A DNA stretch of 8,312 nucleotides from JAJOKK01 sp965370555 (GTDB taxonomy: Bacteria > Bipolaricaulota > Bipolaricaulia > UBA7950 > UBA9294), in contig CBDUVB010000062.1 in the NCBI GenBank assembly GCA_965370555.1, positions 1-8,312 on the forward strand, written 5' to 3'. The first letter of the stretch is position 1; each line of letters begins with the position of its first letter. Under the pieces are notes generated by a model. It was given only the letters and a program-made list of their open reading frames with translations. It ran no database searches and was not told where the DNA came from. The translations under genes and the position numbers were made by a program. Shown here in pieces: positions 1 to 5,026 of this stretch.

Positions 1-575
1 ACAACGATCCCCGCGACCTGATCGGCATGTCCCCAGCCCAGGAGTCCACCAAGCCCCCCAATGAGGACAGCTACGGAAGAGAGCGCGTCGGAGCGGTGGT
101 GCCAGGCATTGGCGTGCAAGGCCGGACTCCTAAAGCGGCGCGCAACGCGGGCTGTGCGACGGTAGATCCACTCGTTGGCAAGGACCGAGACCATTGCTAC
201 GAGAACAACAACAAGTCCTGGATAAGCCTCCTGTCGCGCATAGAGGGCGGAACCGGCTTCCCACGCGATGTAGAGGCCGACGAGGATCAGCGCTCCCGCG
301 ACCAGTCCGCCTGAGAGCGTCTCGTAACGCCCATGCCCATAGGGATGGCTCGTGTCCGCTGGTTTTGACGAGAGGCGTATTCCCCCAAGAACGACAAGAT
401 CGGTCGCTATATCCGATGCCGAATGAATACCATCAGCGACCAAGGCGACCGAACCGGCGAACACCCCAACGATCAGCTTGATCAAAGAGAGCGCGACGTT
501 GATGACAATCCCAAACAGCGTCACGCGGATACCGGAATCGGAGTGTGGTTGAGTCTTACCTGGCAGAACGTTCAT
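1..575 (-). CDS. Cation diffusion facilitator (CDF) family metal transporter, C-terminus outside window
   Basis: Inner-membrane divalent metal/proton antiporter of the CDF (FieF/MMT-like) family, exporting ions such as Zn, Fe, Mn or Co; the substrate cannot be told from sequence. The visible 191 residues start at ATG 575 and run off the left edge. Seen directly: hydrophobic segments at about 18-40, 43-65, 89-112 and 120-138; the first metal-site motif ADGIHSASD (47-55, H51 and D55); the family signature HPYGHGRYE (77-85); and the second metal-site motif HHRSD (159-163, H159 and D163). These match the HxxxD/DxxxD pairs known for the family. The cytoplasmic C-terminal domain is not in the window. 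The start lies right against a broken pglD-like fragment, and no strong ribosome site precedes it, so expression may rely on read-through from upstream genes. Confidence 0.93.
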   Translation of the reverse strand, partial: MNVLPGKTQPHSDSGIRVTLFGIVINVALSLIKLIVGVFAGSVALVADGIHSASDIATDLVVLGGIRLSSKPADTSHPYGHGRYETLSGGLVAGALILVGLYIAWEAGSALYARQEAYPGLVVVLVAMVSVLANEWIYRRTARVARRFRSPALHANAWHHRSDALSSVAVLIGGLGGLLGWGHADQVAGIV

Positions 576-771
576 GGATGGAATACCCGCAGAACTCTCT
601 CTCCCAAAGTTCAGGATCATCATTGATAATGCCTACTATCTTGTACTTCCCTTTTTGAATGACGTTATCAATGATCACCTTGCCGTGTCCACTTGTGCCG
701 TAAACCAGAAGATCGAGCTTCGCATCGCCCTTAGACATCTTCCTCAAAGGATGGAGATATCCCTCCCTCAT
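556..771 (-). pseudogene. Truncated N-terminus of a PglD/NeuD-like sugar O-acyltransferase
   Basis: The 71-residue reading frame holds the N-terminal Rossmann-like domain of PglD/NeuD acetyltransferases: LLVYGTSGHGKVIIDNV followed by YKIVGIINDDPELW and a GYSI strand. In intact members this is followed by a left-handed beta-helix of hexapeptide repeats that binds acetyl-CoA, giving about 200-220 residues; here it is absent. Homology ends near 580. The frame then reads a short unrelated tail and stops inside the 5' end of the CDF transporter gene (556-575 shared). It begins with ATG 771, which overlaps the stop of the preceding gene (ATGA); a second ATG at 738 follows a GAGGA stretch and may be the true start. 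Intact relatives acetylate sugars for glycan or lipopolysaccharide synthesis. This piece lacks the catalytic part and is most likely inactive. Confidence 0.8.
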
Positions 772-1085
772 ACGTACTCCAGACTGGGATCATCACGGAT
801 ATAGGAAAGCTGCTGCCCTAGATATGGTAACGGCGGTAAGCCGTGCCACTTTCGTAACAGGTGATAACTCGGTGAGGTGAGCAGACGGCAGGCATCCACT
901 GCTTCGCGACATTCTGTCCGGCGAATCTCAGTTACCGTCTCCGGATTCGGCAACAGCCCAAAGTCCCAGGCTGAGCACAATCGCGCGAGAAAATCCACCT
1001 GTTCAGCTAAACCATGCAATTTTTCCGGCGGATCCACGTCAGGGTATAGAGAGCCATCTATCCAATCTCGGTCAGGACTGTTCAT
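768..1085 (-). CDS. Small protein of unknown function upstream of the pglD fragment
   Basis: I do not recognise this protein. From ATG 1085 it has 105 residues, with no signal peptide or membrane segment. It is rich in Pro, Leu and Arg, with a helical middle (residues about 45-75) and a C-terminus ending SLEYV. Longer starts exist at 1127 and 1175, but the 1175 version translates a 7-nt-periodic repeat tract (1142-1176), so it is unlikely. ATG 1085 has an AAGGG sequence about 8 nt upstream; 1127 has none. Its TGA overlaps the ATG of the pglD-like fragment, the layout of translationally coupled genes, so it probably belonged to the same glycan-related operon. Whether it is intact at the N-terminus is unclear. 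Confidence 0.5.
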   Translation of the reverse strand: MNSPDRDWIDGSLYPDVDPPEKLHGLAEQVDFLARLCSAWDFGLLPNPETVTEIRRTECREAVDACRLLTSPSYHLLRKWHGLPPLPYLGQQLSYIRDDPSLEYV

Positions 1086-1141
1086 CAAGGATGCCCTTGA
1101 TTCTCTCTTAGGGGAGGTAGTATCCATTTGGGAATACGATA

Positions 1142-1176
1142 TTGCAAAATGAAGGTTGCTAAATGCAAATTGCATG
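1142..1176. repeat. 7-nt-periodic tract, TTGCAAA/ATGCAAA type
   Basis: Five successive 7-nt units (1142, 1149, 1156, 1163, 1170) vary around TTGCAAA and ATGCAAA. The tract lies directly beyond the stop codon of the S23 remnant at 1178, so it forms that gene piece's 3' border. It differs in sequence from the GCTGAYN tracts elsewhere in the window but shares the same period. Confidence 0.6.
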
Positions 1177-1177
1177 G

Positions 1178-1327
1178 TTATCTCCCGCTGCCTTTCGCAG
1201 TGATTACGGATTTTGCGACGATTTTAATCAATTCGTTAGCCTCACCCAATAATGGTTGCAGTGTTTTGCCTGGAAGCAACCCGCTCTTTTCCGCCAGTTT
1301 TAGCCAATATGCTGATTCACGCAAGCC
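1178..1327 (-). pseudogene. C-terminal remnant of an S23-type four-helix-bundle protein
   Basis: The minus strand reads about 49 residues beginning GLRESAYWLKLAEKSGLLPG and continuing with LLGEANELIKIVAKSVI before TAA at 1178-1180. This is the C-terminal half typical of the four-helix-bundle family first named for inserts in 23S rRNA genes (TIGR02436-like): an ES/ET-x-YWL helix followed by a second helix around EANEL. The N-terminal half is missing. Immediately before GLRES the frame enters the 112-bp repeat, which supplies no start codon in this frame. The sequence is not close to the intact neighbour at 1467-1838 (YHLLLSRDL in the same position), so it is a different subfamily, not a recent tandem copy. 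Confidence 0.7.
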
Positions 1328-1435
1328 ATTAGCTTTCAGCTCTTGCTGATAGCTGACTGCTGACAGCTATTCTTCACCTCCACACATCGAGCCTTCTATG
1401 CGACCTCATATTCTCGCCTCTGTCCTACCATTCAC
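1324..1435. repeat. 112-bp direct repeat, copy A
   Basis: Identical to 1833-1944 except for two substitutions; the offset is 509 bp. Read on the minus strand it contains a GGAGGTGA sequence (1374-1381), then a heptamer tract of GCTGAYN type (plus-strand units at 1345, 1352, 1359 and 1366), then CTAATGGCT. It sits just upstream of the S23 remnant, as copy B sits just upstream of the intact S23 gene. Confidence 0.93.
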
Positions 1436-1439
1436 CATT

Positions 1440-1485
1440 CACGATTTCCACGATAGCAAACAGCCGTCAGCTTTCAGCTCTCAGC
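1440..1485. repeat. 46-bp dispersed repeat (first copy), 3' end of S23 gene
   Basis: Matches 4789-4834 in the same orientation with one mismatch. It covers the last codons and stop of the S23 gene (1467-1485) and 27 bp beyond. The inner part is a heptamer tract read as GCTGAYN on the minus strand. Confidence 0.9.
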
Positions 1486-1838
1486 TTCTGGATAAGCGAT
1501 GTAAGCATACGCTTGATTTCAACTGTCTGTGTCGTCAGCGTCTCATGAGTGTCAATGGTTAAGAAATTGAGATCGCGAGAGAGCAGAAGATGGTACTCAA
1601 GCTCACTTGCCGAGCCCATTGCTATAGTGAGAAACCGGGCAAGCTCAGCGTCTCCCGTTCTACCACAGCCCTCAGCAATATTGGCAGGAATCGAAGCTGC
1701 CGCCCGGCGGATCTGGCTAATAAGTCCGTAGAGTTCGTTCTTAGGAAACGCTGCCGTAACCCTATAGATGGCTAGCACCAGCTCGTGGCTCTTTTTCCAA
1801 ACATCAAGGGATCGAAAGTCTTTCATCTCAATAGCCAT
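1467..1838 (-). CDS. S23-type four-helix-bundle protein (23S rRNA intervening-sequence protein family)
   Basis: 123-residue member of the four-helix-bundle family found encoded in 23S rRNA intervening sequences and, far more often, as free-standing genes; the biochemical role is unknown. Seen: MKDFRSLDVWKKSHELVLAIY in the first helix, then FPKNELYGLISQIRRAAASI and PANIAEGCGR, the family hallmark, and a helical C-terminus. Length is typical. The start may be ATG 1838 (MAIEMKDF) or ATG 1826 (MKDF); the ATG-GCT of the first lies inside the 112-bp repeat. The only strong Shine-Dalgarno sequence, GGAGGTGA at 1883-1890, is 44 nt from ATG 1838, separated from it by a heptamer tract. The final codons, LRAES and TGA, are themselves formed by heptamer repeat sequence. 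No rRNA surrounds it. Confidence 0.92.
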   Translation of the reverse strand: MAIEMKDFRSLDVWKKSHELVLAIYRVTAAFPKNELYGLISQIRRAAASIPANIAEGCGRTGDAELARFLTIAMGSASELEYHLLLSRDLNFLTIDTHETLTTQTVEIKRMLTSLIQKLRAES

Positions 1839-1944
1839 TAGCTTTCAGCTCTTGCTGATAGCTGACTGCTGACGGCTATTCTTCACCTCCACACATCGAG
1901 CCTTCTATGCGGCCTCATATTCTCGCCTCTGTCCTACCATTCAC
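1833..1944. repeat. 112-bp direct repeat, copy B
   Basis: Second copy of 1324-1435 (110 of 112 positions equal). The left end overlaps the first two codons of the S23 gene on the minus strand; the right end runs into a CATTCAC-like heptamer tract (about 1938-1967) that reaches the 3' end of vapC. Confidence 0.93.
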
Positions 1945-1957
1945 TGTTCCCCATTTA

Positions 1958-2380
1958 CTATTCCCCAGCCAGGCCTTCCGCTTCGGCTGCCGCCTTAAGC
2001 CGCTCATCGAAGCAAGAAAACGAGACATCCAAGCGAGTCCTATTCTGTAAAAGGAGTGCTGACGCCAAATGAATTGCATCAAATCCTCTGAGGGACTGCC
2101 TCTCCGTCAATGTCCCACCCAGTTTGGCCACGCTCTCGGAAACCTCCACGATGAAGTAGTTATCCCAATCCCGTATTAGATCCTCAACTACTTGGTCATG
2201 TTCTTCTTTAGAGAGTTCCCGTTCACGATATTTCCTGGCGATTCCAGCCCTCGCTTCCACGTAGGCTACACGGGAAGTTGAGACGATCCGGGCTTCTTCC
2301 ACCGCTCTTTTAACCTCTTGCGATCCCGCCTCTTCGATATAGAGCTTTACCAGAGCGCTGGTATCGAGGTAGAGGATCAT
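1958..2380 (-). CDS. vapC: PIN-domain toxin VapC of a Phd/VapC module
   Basis: 140-residue PIN-fold ribonuclease, a full-length VapC. VapC toxins cleave RNA, commonly tRNA or rRNA, with Mg2+ or Mn2+ held by acidic residues. All four expected acidic positions are visible: D6 in YLDTSALVKLY, E42 in YVEARAG, D101 in FDAIHLASA and D125 in FDERL. ATG 2380 overlaps the antitoxin's TGA by four bases (ATGA), so the toxin is translationally coupled to the antitoxin. The gene ends just before the repeat-rich region around the S23 gene. No truncation or missing catalytic residue is seen; the RNA target cannot be inferred. Confidence 0.94.
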   Translation of the reverse strand: MILYLDTSALVKLYIEEAGSQEVKRAVEEARIVSTSRVAYVEARAGIARKYRERELSKEEHDQVVEDLIRDWDNYFIVEVSESVAKLGGTLTERQSLRGFDAIHLASALLLQNRTRLDVSFSCFDERLKAAAEAEGLAGE

Positions 2381-2646
2381 CTGCGATCCTCAATGATCAG
2401 ATCAGAAAGCTCTCGTCCACGACCCGGCACGGAATGAGGGGCTCCTTTCGGCTTTCCACCTGCCCAAGAAGCTATTCCTTCTTCTAGCAATAGTAGAAGC
2501 TCCTTGTCCAGGATTCTCCTCTTTACAGGTGATAAGAGAGCGATCACCTTGCCCCTGTTCGTGATCTCGATCTGTTTTCCCTCTTTAACCTGCGTCAAGT
2601 ACAGGCTCAGCTTATCTCTCAATTCCCTGATCCCAACACTGGGCAT
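2377..2646 (-). CDS. Phd/YefM-family antitoxin partner of VapC
   Basis: 89-residue antitoxin. The N-terminal 50 residues match the Phd/YefM DNA-binding fold: SVGIRELRDKLSLYLTQVKEG, then IEITNRGKVIALLSPV. The remainder is the flexible toxin-binding tail (about residues 55-89, with an acidic and basic end LIIEDRR). Start ATG 2646 is supported by GGGGAG at 2653-2658, 6 nt upstream. It is the first gene of the module, as is usual, and overlaps vapC by 4 nt. Proteins of this family repress their own promoter together with the toxin; a promoter and a repeated motif lie directly upstream. Confidence 0.93.
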   Translation of the reverse strand: MPSVGIRELRDKLSLYLTQVKEGKQIEITNRGKVIALLSPVKRRILDKELLLLLEEGIASWAGGKPKGAPHSVPGRGRELSDLIIEDRR

Positions 2647-2670
2647 GCTTTTCTCCCCTCCCCTTCTCCA

Positions 2671-2708
2671 TGTGGCGTCATATTATCTTATTGTGGCTAC
2701 ATAATCAA
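2671..2708 (-). promoter_or_regulatory. Promoter and candidate operator of the phd-vapC module
   Basis: Minus-strand -35 TTGATT (2703-2708) and -10 TAATAT (2680-2685) are separated by 17 bp. A direct repeat of pattern TGTGGCNNCATA (plus strand 2671-2682 and 2692-2703, 10 of 12 equal) has a 21-bp centre spacing, two helical turns, and covers both the -10 and the spacer. Such placement suits autorepression by the antitoxin. The assignment rests on sequence pattern alone. Confidence 0.6.
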
Positions 2709-2712
2709 GGCG

Positions 2713-2747
2713 TCAGCCTTTAGCCCACAGCTTTCAGTAATCAGCGA
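2713..2747. repeat. 7-nt-periodic tract (TCAGCNN type) at the border of the vapC module
   Basis: Five degenerate heptamer units (2713, 2720, 2727, 2734, 2741) related to the complement of GCTGAYN. The tract begins five bases outside the -35 box of the phd-vapC promoter. The remaining sequence to 2914, downstream of mazF, holds no gene I can support; it includes CATCACCATTTCC-like sequence resembling other spacers in the window. Confidence 0.55.
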
Positions 2748-2914
2748 CCAGAAACCCAATGAACTCAGTCATCTAGGCTTTGCCCGTTACTCATCACCAT
2801 TTCCGATTCACCGAGTTCTCGACCCTGGACCTAACCTGTGGCGGGAACCGATGGATCTCCGCCCATCGCTGCTTCACGGCTCCCTAATGCCCTTTCAGCT
2901 ACCCCTTTACACAA

Positions 2915-3256
2915 CTACAGTCCCAGGAGAATCCGTAGCCGGTCCTCAATCTCCGCTACCTTTGCAGGCACAATTCGCCCTAGACACTTCAATAGGCGCT
3001 CTTTTGCAATTGAACGCACATCCTCACACTTGATGAAACTGAGGCGATTCAGTCCAGCCTCCGATGGTCGAACTTCCACGTGGAATGGGATACCTTTAGC
3101 CTTTGCCGTGATCGGAATGATGACAACAAGTCCCGCCGGGCCATGGTTAAACTCATCCACCGATATCACAAGACCGGGTCGCCTACCCGCCTGTTCATGA
3201 CCGCGGACAGGAGAGAGGTCTACCAACCAGATTTCTCCCCGAGATGGTCCAGGCAT
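2915..3256 (-). CDS. mazF: MazF-family endoribonuclease toxin (first copy)
   Basis: 113-residue PemK/MazF-fold toxin, a sequence-specific mRNA interferase in characterised relatives. Visible family features: RGEIWLVDL (6-14), the loop GHEQAGRRPGLVIS (19-32) with R26 in the place of the catalytic arginine, and T50 in IIPIT as the likely catalytic threonine, followed by FHVEV and the C-terminal helix RLLKCLGRIVPAKVAEIEDRL-like segment. ATG 3256 follows the antitoxin stop by 3 nt and has GAGGA upstream inside the antitoxin end. It is full length with no defects seen. The cleavage motif cannot be predicted. Confidence 0.94.
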   Translation of the reverse strand: MPGPSRGEIWLVDLSPVRGHEQAGRRPGLVISVDEFNHGPAGLVVIIPITAKAKGIPFHVEVRPSEAGLNRLSFIKCEDVRSIAKERLLKCLGRIVPAKVAEIEDRLRILLGL

Positions 3257-3259
3257 GTC

Positions 3260-3505
3260 CTAATCCTCAGCCCCATCGGTAAGCGTGGCCTCCCACGCAG
3301 TCCTCTCTTCTTCTTCACCCGCCCAGGCCTCGGAGTCCGCGTGTAGGGCAGCGAACGCGGCATTAGCTTTCTCCAGGAAGAGCTGGCGGCGATAGGACTC
3401 GACGGCCTCGCCAAGTATCTCCTGCATCTTCTTGCCGGTGTGGGCAGAAAGCTTCTGCAACGCTCCCTTCGCCTCCAAGCTGATCCGCACAGTGGTACTT
3501 GCCAT
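3260..3505 (-). CDS. RHH-like antitoxin partner of MazF (first copy)
   Basis: 81-residue antitoxin. The N-terminus TTVRISLEAKGALQKLSAHT and following helix EILGEAVESYRR have the pattern of a ribbon-helix-helix (MetJ/Arc) DNA-binding dimer. The C-terminal half, AFAALHADSEAWAGEEEERT, is the acidic toxin-neutralising tail seen in MazE-like partners of this MazF type. I chose ATG 3505 because AGAGGTGA (3511-3518) then lies at good distance; ATG 3511 would be only 2 nt from it. A much longer reading frame upstream (to 3682) is not part of this gene: those residues belong to the wecB remnant, and the module's own promoter lies between. Confidence 0.88.
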   Translation of the reverse strand: MASTTVRISLEAKGALQKLSAHTGKKMQEILGEAVESYRRQLFLEKANAAFAALHADSEAWAGEEEERTAWEATLTDGAED

Positions 3506-3524
3506 CTCCATCACCTCTATGTGC

Positions 3525-3556
3525 AGTATACAAATTGGTGACAATTCCGTCAACAA
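3525..3556 (-). promoter_or_regulatory. Promoter and inverted repeat upstream of the first mazEF-like module
   Basis: Minus-strand -35 TTGACG (3548-3553) and -10 TATACT (3525-3530) with a 17-bp spacer. An imperfect palindrome TTGGTGAC/GTCAACAA (3535-3542 and 3549-3556, 7 of 8 pairs, 6-bp centre) covers the -35 and part of the spacer, a plausible site for the RHH-like antitoxin. The expected transcript start is near 3518, giving a very short leader that starts at the ribosome site. The element lies just beyond the broken end of the wecB fragment. Confidence 0.6.
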
Positions 3557-3598
3557 AGATGGTTCCTTGTCGTTTGGAGTGGGCAACGAACTCCTAAC

Positions 3599-3950
3599 CT
3601 CCACGTGAGCCACAGGAATGTGCAATCTAGCCGCGGCGAGCGCACCAGCCAGGGTGAAGTTTGTATCACCGTAAAGCAGCACCCAATCGGGTTACTCATC
3701 AACCAGCACCTTTTCGATTGTCTCAAGCATAGGTCCCGTTTGAGCACCCTGCGATGTAGAGCCAATAGCCAAGTGATAATTCGGGTTTGGAATTCCCAGT
3801 TCCTCAAAGAAGACAGCTGATGTGTTTGTGTCATAGTGCTGGCCGGTATGGACAACCAGTTCTACAGTACAATCGCCTTGGACGGCTTGTCTGTTATGCA
3901 CTGTGGTCGCCCGGGAGACAGCACCCACCTTGACGGACGTGGCCGAAGTT
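3599..3950 (-). pseudogene. wecB: N-terminal fragment of UDP-N-acetylglucosamine 2-epimerase, with in-frame stop
   Basis: The minus strand reads a degenerate SATSVKVGAVSRA start, then VVHTGQHYDTNTSAVFFEEL, GIPNPNYHLAIGSTSQGAQT, MLETIEKVLVDE, an in-frame TAA (3692-3694), and in the same frame PDWVLLYGDTNFTLAGALAA with LHIPVAHVE. These are the ordered N-terminal blocks of WecB/MnaA epimerases, which interconvert UDP-GlcNAc and UDP-ManNAc for surface polysaccharides. Only about 115 of some 370 residues remain. Homology stops at 3599, shortly before the promoter of the mazEF-like module. The first residues (expected GARPQFVK) are also altered. With truncation and a nonsense codon it is a clear pseudogene. 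Confidence 0.9.
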
Positions 3951-3962
3951 CGTGGACCAGCT

Positions 3963-4388
3963 TCATTGCGGAACTACCTCGAAATATCGCTTATTATCCT
4001 TGCCAAATCGGTAGACACGAAAATGAGAGTCAAACGTAAAAACGGTCTTAATCCGTTCACGCTCCATCACAGCAAAACTAGAAGCATCAACTAGAGAAAA
4101 ATTCTGGTCGGGAAATCTGTCGATGCTTGCGCGGGCCTGATCTAGATCTTGCACATTGACGTTGATCATATCAACGATCCCTGTGCGCAGCCCATCCCAG
4201 AATCGTACCGCCTGACGCCTTCCAAGGTGCCTTCCCATAAGGAACCAGCATTCAAGTAGTACATAGTCCGTGGTTACCAGGTTCATCTTGATTAGTGACT
4301 CGTAAGTGCCTTTAGCCCGAGCATAATTACGGTCACTCTCGTCGGCCAACGCATAGAAGGCAGGGGTATCAACAAAGACCTTAGTCAC
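3963..4388 (-). CDS. vapC: PIN-domain toxin VapC of an RHH/VapC module
   Basis: 141-residue PIN ribonuclease. Acidic residues of the active site are visible: D7 in VFVDTPAFYALAD, E46 in DYVLLECWFLM, D101 in LVDASSFAVM and D120 in TVFTFDSHFR. GTG 4388 is chosen as start because it places the catalytic Asp at residue 7, as usual, and overlaps the end of the antitoxin by 8 nt; the longer ATG start at 4445 would lie in antitoxin sequence and adds no PIN homology. Full length, no defects seen. It belongs to a different PIN subgroup from the toxin at 1958-2380 and the two share little sequence beyond the motifs. The target RNA is unknown. Confidence 0.93.
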   Translation of the reverse strand: MTKVFVDTPAFYALADESDRNYARAKGTYESLIKMNLVTTDYVLLECWFLMGRHLGRRQAVRFWDGLRTGIVDMINVNVQDLDQARASIDRFPDQNFSLVDASSFAVMERERIKTVFTFDSHFRVYRFGKDNKRYFEVVPQ

Positions 4389-4620
4389 CGGACATCCCTT
4401 CTGCAATGTACCGATCATGTTCCTCGGAGATGGAACTCTTCCCACTCTTGCCCAGAGCTACTACACTAAGAAAATCCTTGTGGGTGGGTTCTGCTCGCAG
4501 ATGCTCCCGCGCCATCTGACGGAGGAGTTCGGCCAATGAGATTCCCTTAGCCGCTGCTTCCTTTTTCAGCAATCGATGTTGCTCTGGTTCCAGGTAAATT
4601 TGCGTGCGCGTCAAAGCCAT
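4381..4620 (-). CDS. Ribbon-helix-helix antitoxin partner of VapC
   Basis: 79-residue antitoxin. LTRTQIYLEPEQHRLLKKEA (3-22) is a clear RHH beta strand and first helix, followed by a turn and second helix ISLAELLRQMAREHL. The tail after residue 45 (SVVALGKSGKSSISEEHDRY) would bind the toxin. ATG 4620 is first in the module and has only a weak GGGGG (4630-4634) 9 nt upstream. A strong promoter and a 14-bp tandem repeat lie directly upstream, as expected for an autoregulated RHH antitoxin. Confidence 0.92.
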   Translation of the reverse strand: MALTRTQIYLEPEQHRLLKKEAAAKGISLAELLRQMAREHLRAEPTHKDFLSVVALGKSGKSSISEEHDRYIAEGMSGD

Positions 4621-4636
4621 ATGAATGCACCCCCAG

Positions 4637-4675
4637 TAACATCAACATTATAACAGCAACATTACTACCTATCAA
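4637..4675 (-). promoter_or_regulatory. Promoter with tandem 14-bp operator-like repeat of the RHH-vapC module
   Basis: Minus-strand -35 TTGATA (4670-4675) and consensus -10 TATAAT (4647-4652), 17-bp spacer. Two head-to-tail copies of a 14-mer, TAATGTTGNTGTTA on the minus strand (4637-4650 and 4651-4664), differ at one position, have no gap and cover the -10 box. RHH proteins typically bind such tandem sites side by side, so this is a good operator candidate. The binding itself is inferred. Confidence 0.72.
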
Positions 4676-4698
4676 CTCCAGGGACAATGGTGATAGGT
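4667..4698. promoter_or_regulatory. Inverted repeat overlapping the -35 box of the RHH-vapC promoter
   Basis: Perfect 8-bp arms ACCTATCA (4667-4674) and TGATAGGT (4691-4698) with a 16-bp centre. The left arm lies on the -35 element. It could be a second regulatory site; it may also be chance. Confidence 0.35.
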
Positions 4699-4743
4699 TC
4701 CGTGTTTCTTGTTGGCAACGAACCTAACGACCCCAGGCCCCCC

Positions 4744-4778
4744 GACTCTTGGCTTTGGGCTTCAGACCTTGGACTCGC
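4744..4778. repeat. 7-nt-periodic tract, GACTTTG/GGCTTTG type
   Basis: Five degenerate heptamers (4744, 4751, 4758, 4765, 4772) around GACTTTG. A related tract occurs at 5809-5829. It lies in the spacer between two divergently transcribed TA modules. Confidence 0.6.
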
Positions 4779-4788
4779 TCCTCCCATG

Positions 4789-4834
4789 CACGATTTCCAC
4801 GATAGCACACAGCCGTCAGCTTTCAGCTCTCAGC
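4789..4834. repeat. 46-bp dispersed repeat (second copy), S23 3'-end sequence
   Basis: Same as 1440-1485 with one mismatch. In the minus direction it would encode the last residues of an S23 protein (LRAES, stop), but no S23 reading frame continues upstream of it here. It is therefore a detached 3' end. Confidence 0.88.
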
Positions 4835-4868
4835 AACTGCCGACTTCAGCCGTGGTCTTCCACTTCTC

Positions 4869-4949
4869 GCTGATAGCGGATTGCTTACCGTTAACTGCAA
4901 TGCTTCGCTCTCTTGCTTCAAGCTGATCGCTGACAGCTGATGGCTGATC
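4869..4949. repeat. 7-nt-periodic tracts, GCTGAYN type
   Basis: Two runs in register with a 7-nt period: 4869-4903 (GCTGATA first, then increasingly degenerate) and 4922-4949 (four units, all GCTGANN). The whole spacer 4699-4980 contains no gene that I can support; it is filled by this tract, the GACTTTG-type tract and the 46-bp repeat. Confidence 0.75.
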
Positions 4950-4986
4950 GGCCAGTGCTTGTGCCTCACTCCCCCACCCCGTCGCA

Positions 4987-5026
4987 TTGATCGTGCGCCC
5001 TTTTCACTGTATACTTATGCGCATAA
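4987..5026 (+). promoter_or_regulatory. Promoter and palindrome of the second mazEF-like module
   Basis: -35 TTGATC (4987-4992), 17-bp spacer, -10 TATACT (5010-5015). A perfect 12-bp palindrome TTATGCGCATAA (5015-5026) begins at the last base of the -10, where a repressor would block transcription start. The leader to ATG 5070 is about 48 nt. Confidence 0.62.

Noticed and set aside
27..626. Plus-strand reading frames in the left 600 bp
   Set aside because: They lie opposite the CDF transporter, whose metal-site motifs are clear on the minus strand.
1324..1944. Insertion sequence or integron cassette with terminal repeats
   Set aside because: No transposase or integrase frame, no target-site duplication and no attC-like core sites were found; the repeats are leader copies of S23 genes.
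2838..3414. Plus- and minus-strand frames overlapping mazF and its antitoxin
   Set aside because: Shadow frames of genes with clear domain motifs; low-complexity, basic translations without homology.
3506..3682. Long N-terminal extension of the first mazE-like gene
   Set aside because: The added residues are wecB homology (YGDTNFTLAGALAA), and the module's own promoter and ribosome site lie inside this stretch.
4744..4949. CRISPR array
   Set aside because: Repeats are 7-nt periodic and contiguous, without 25-40 bp repeats separated by unique spacers, and no cas gene is present.
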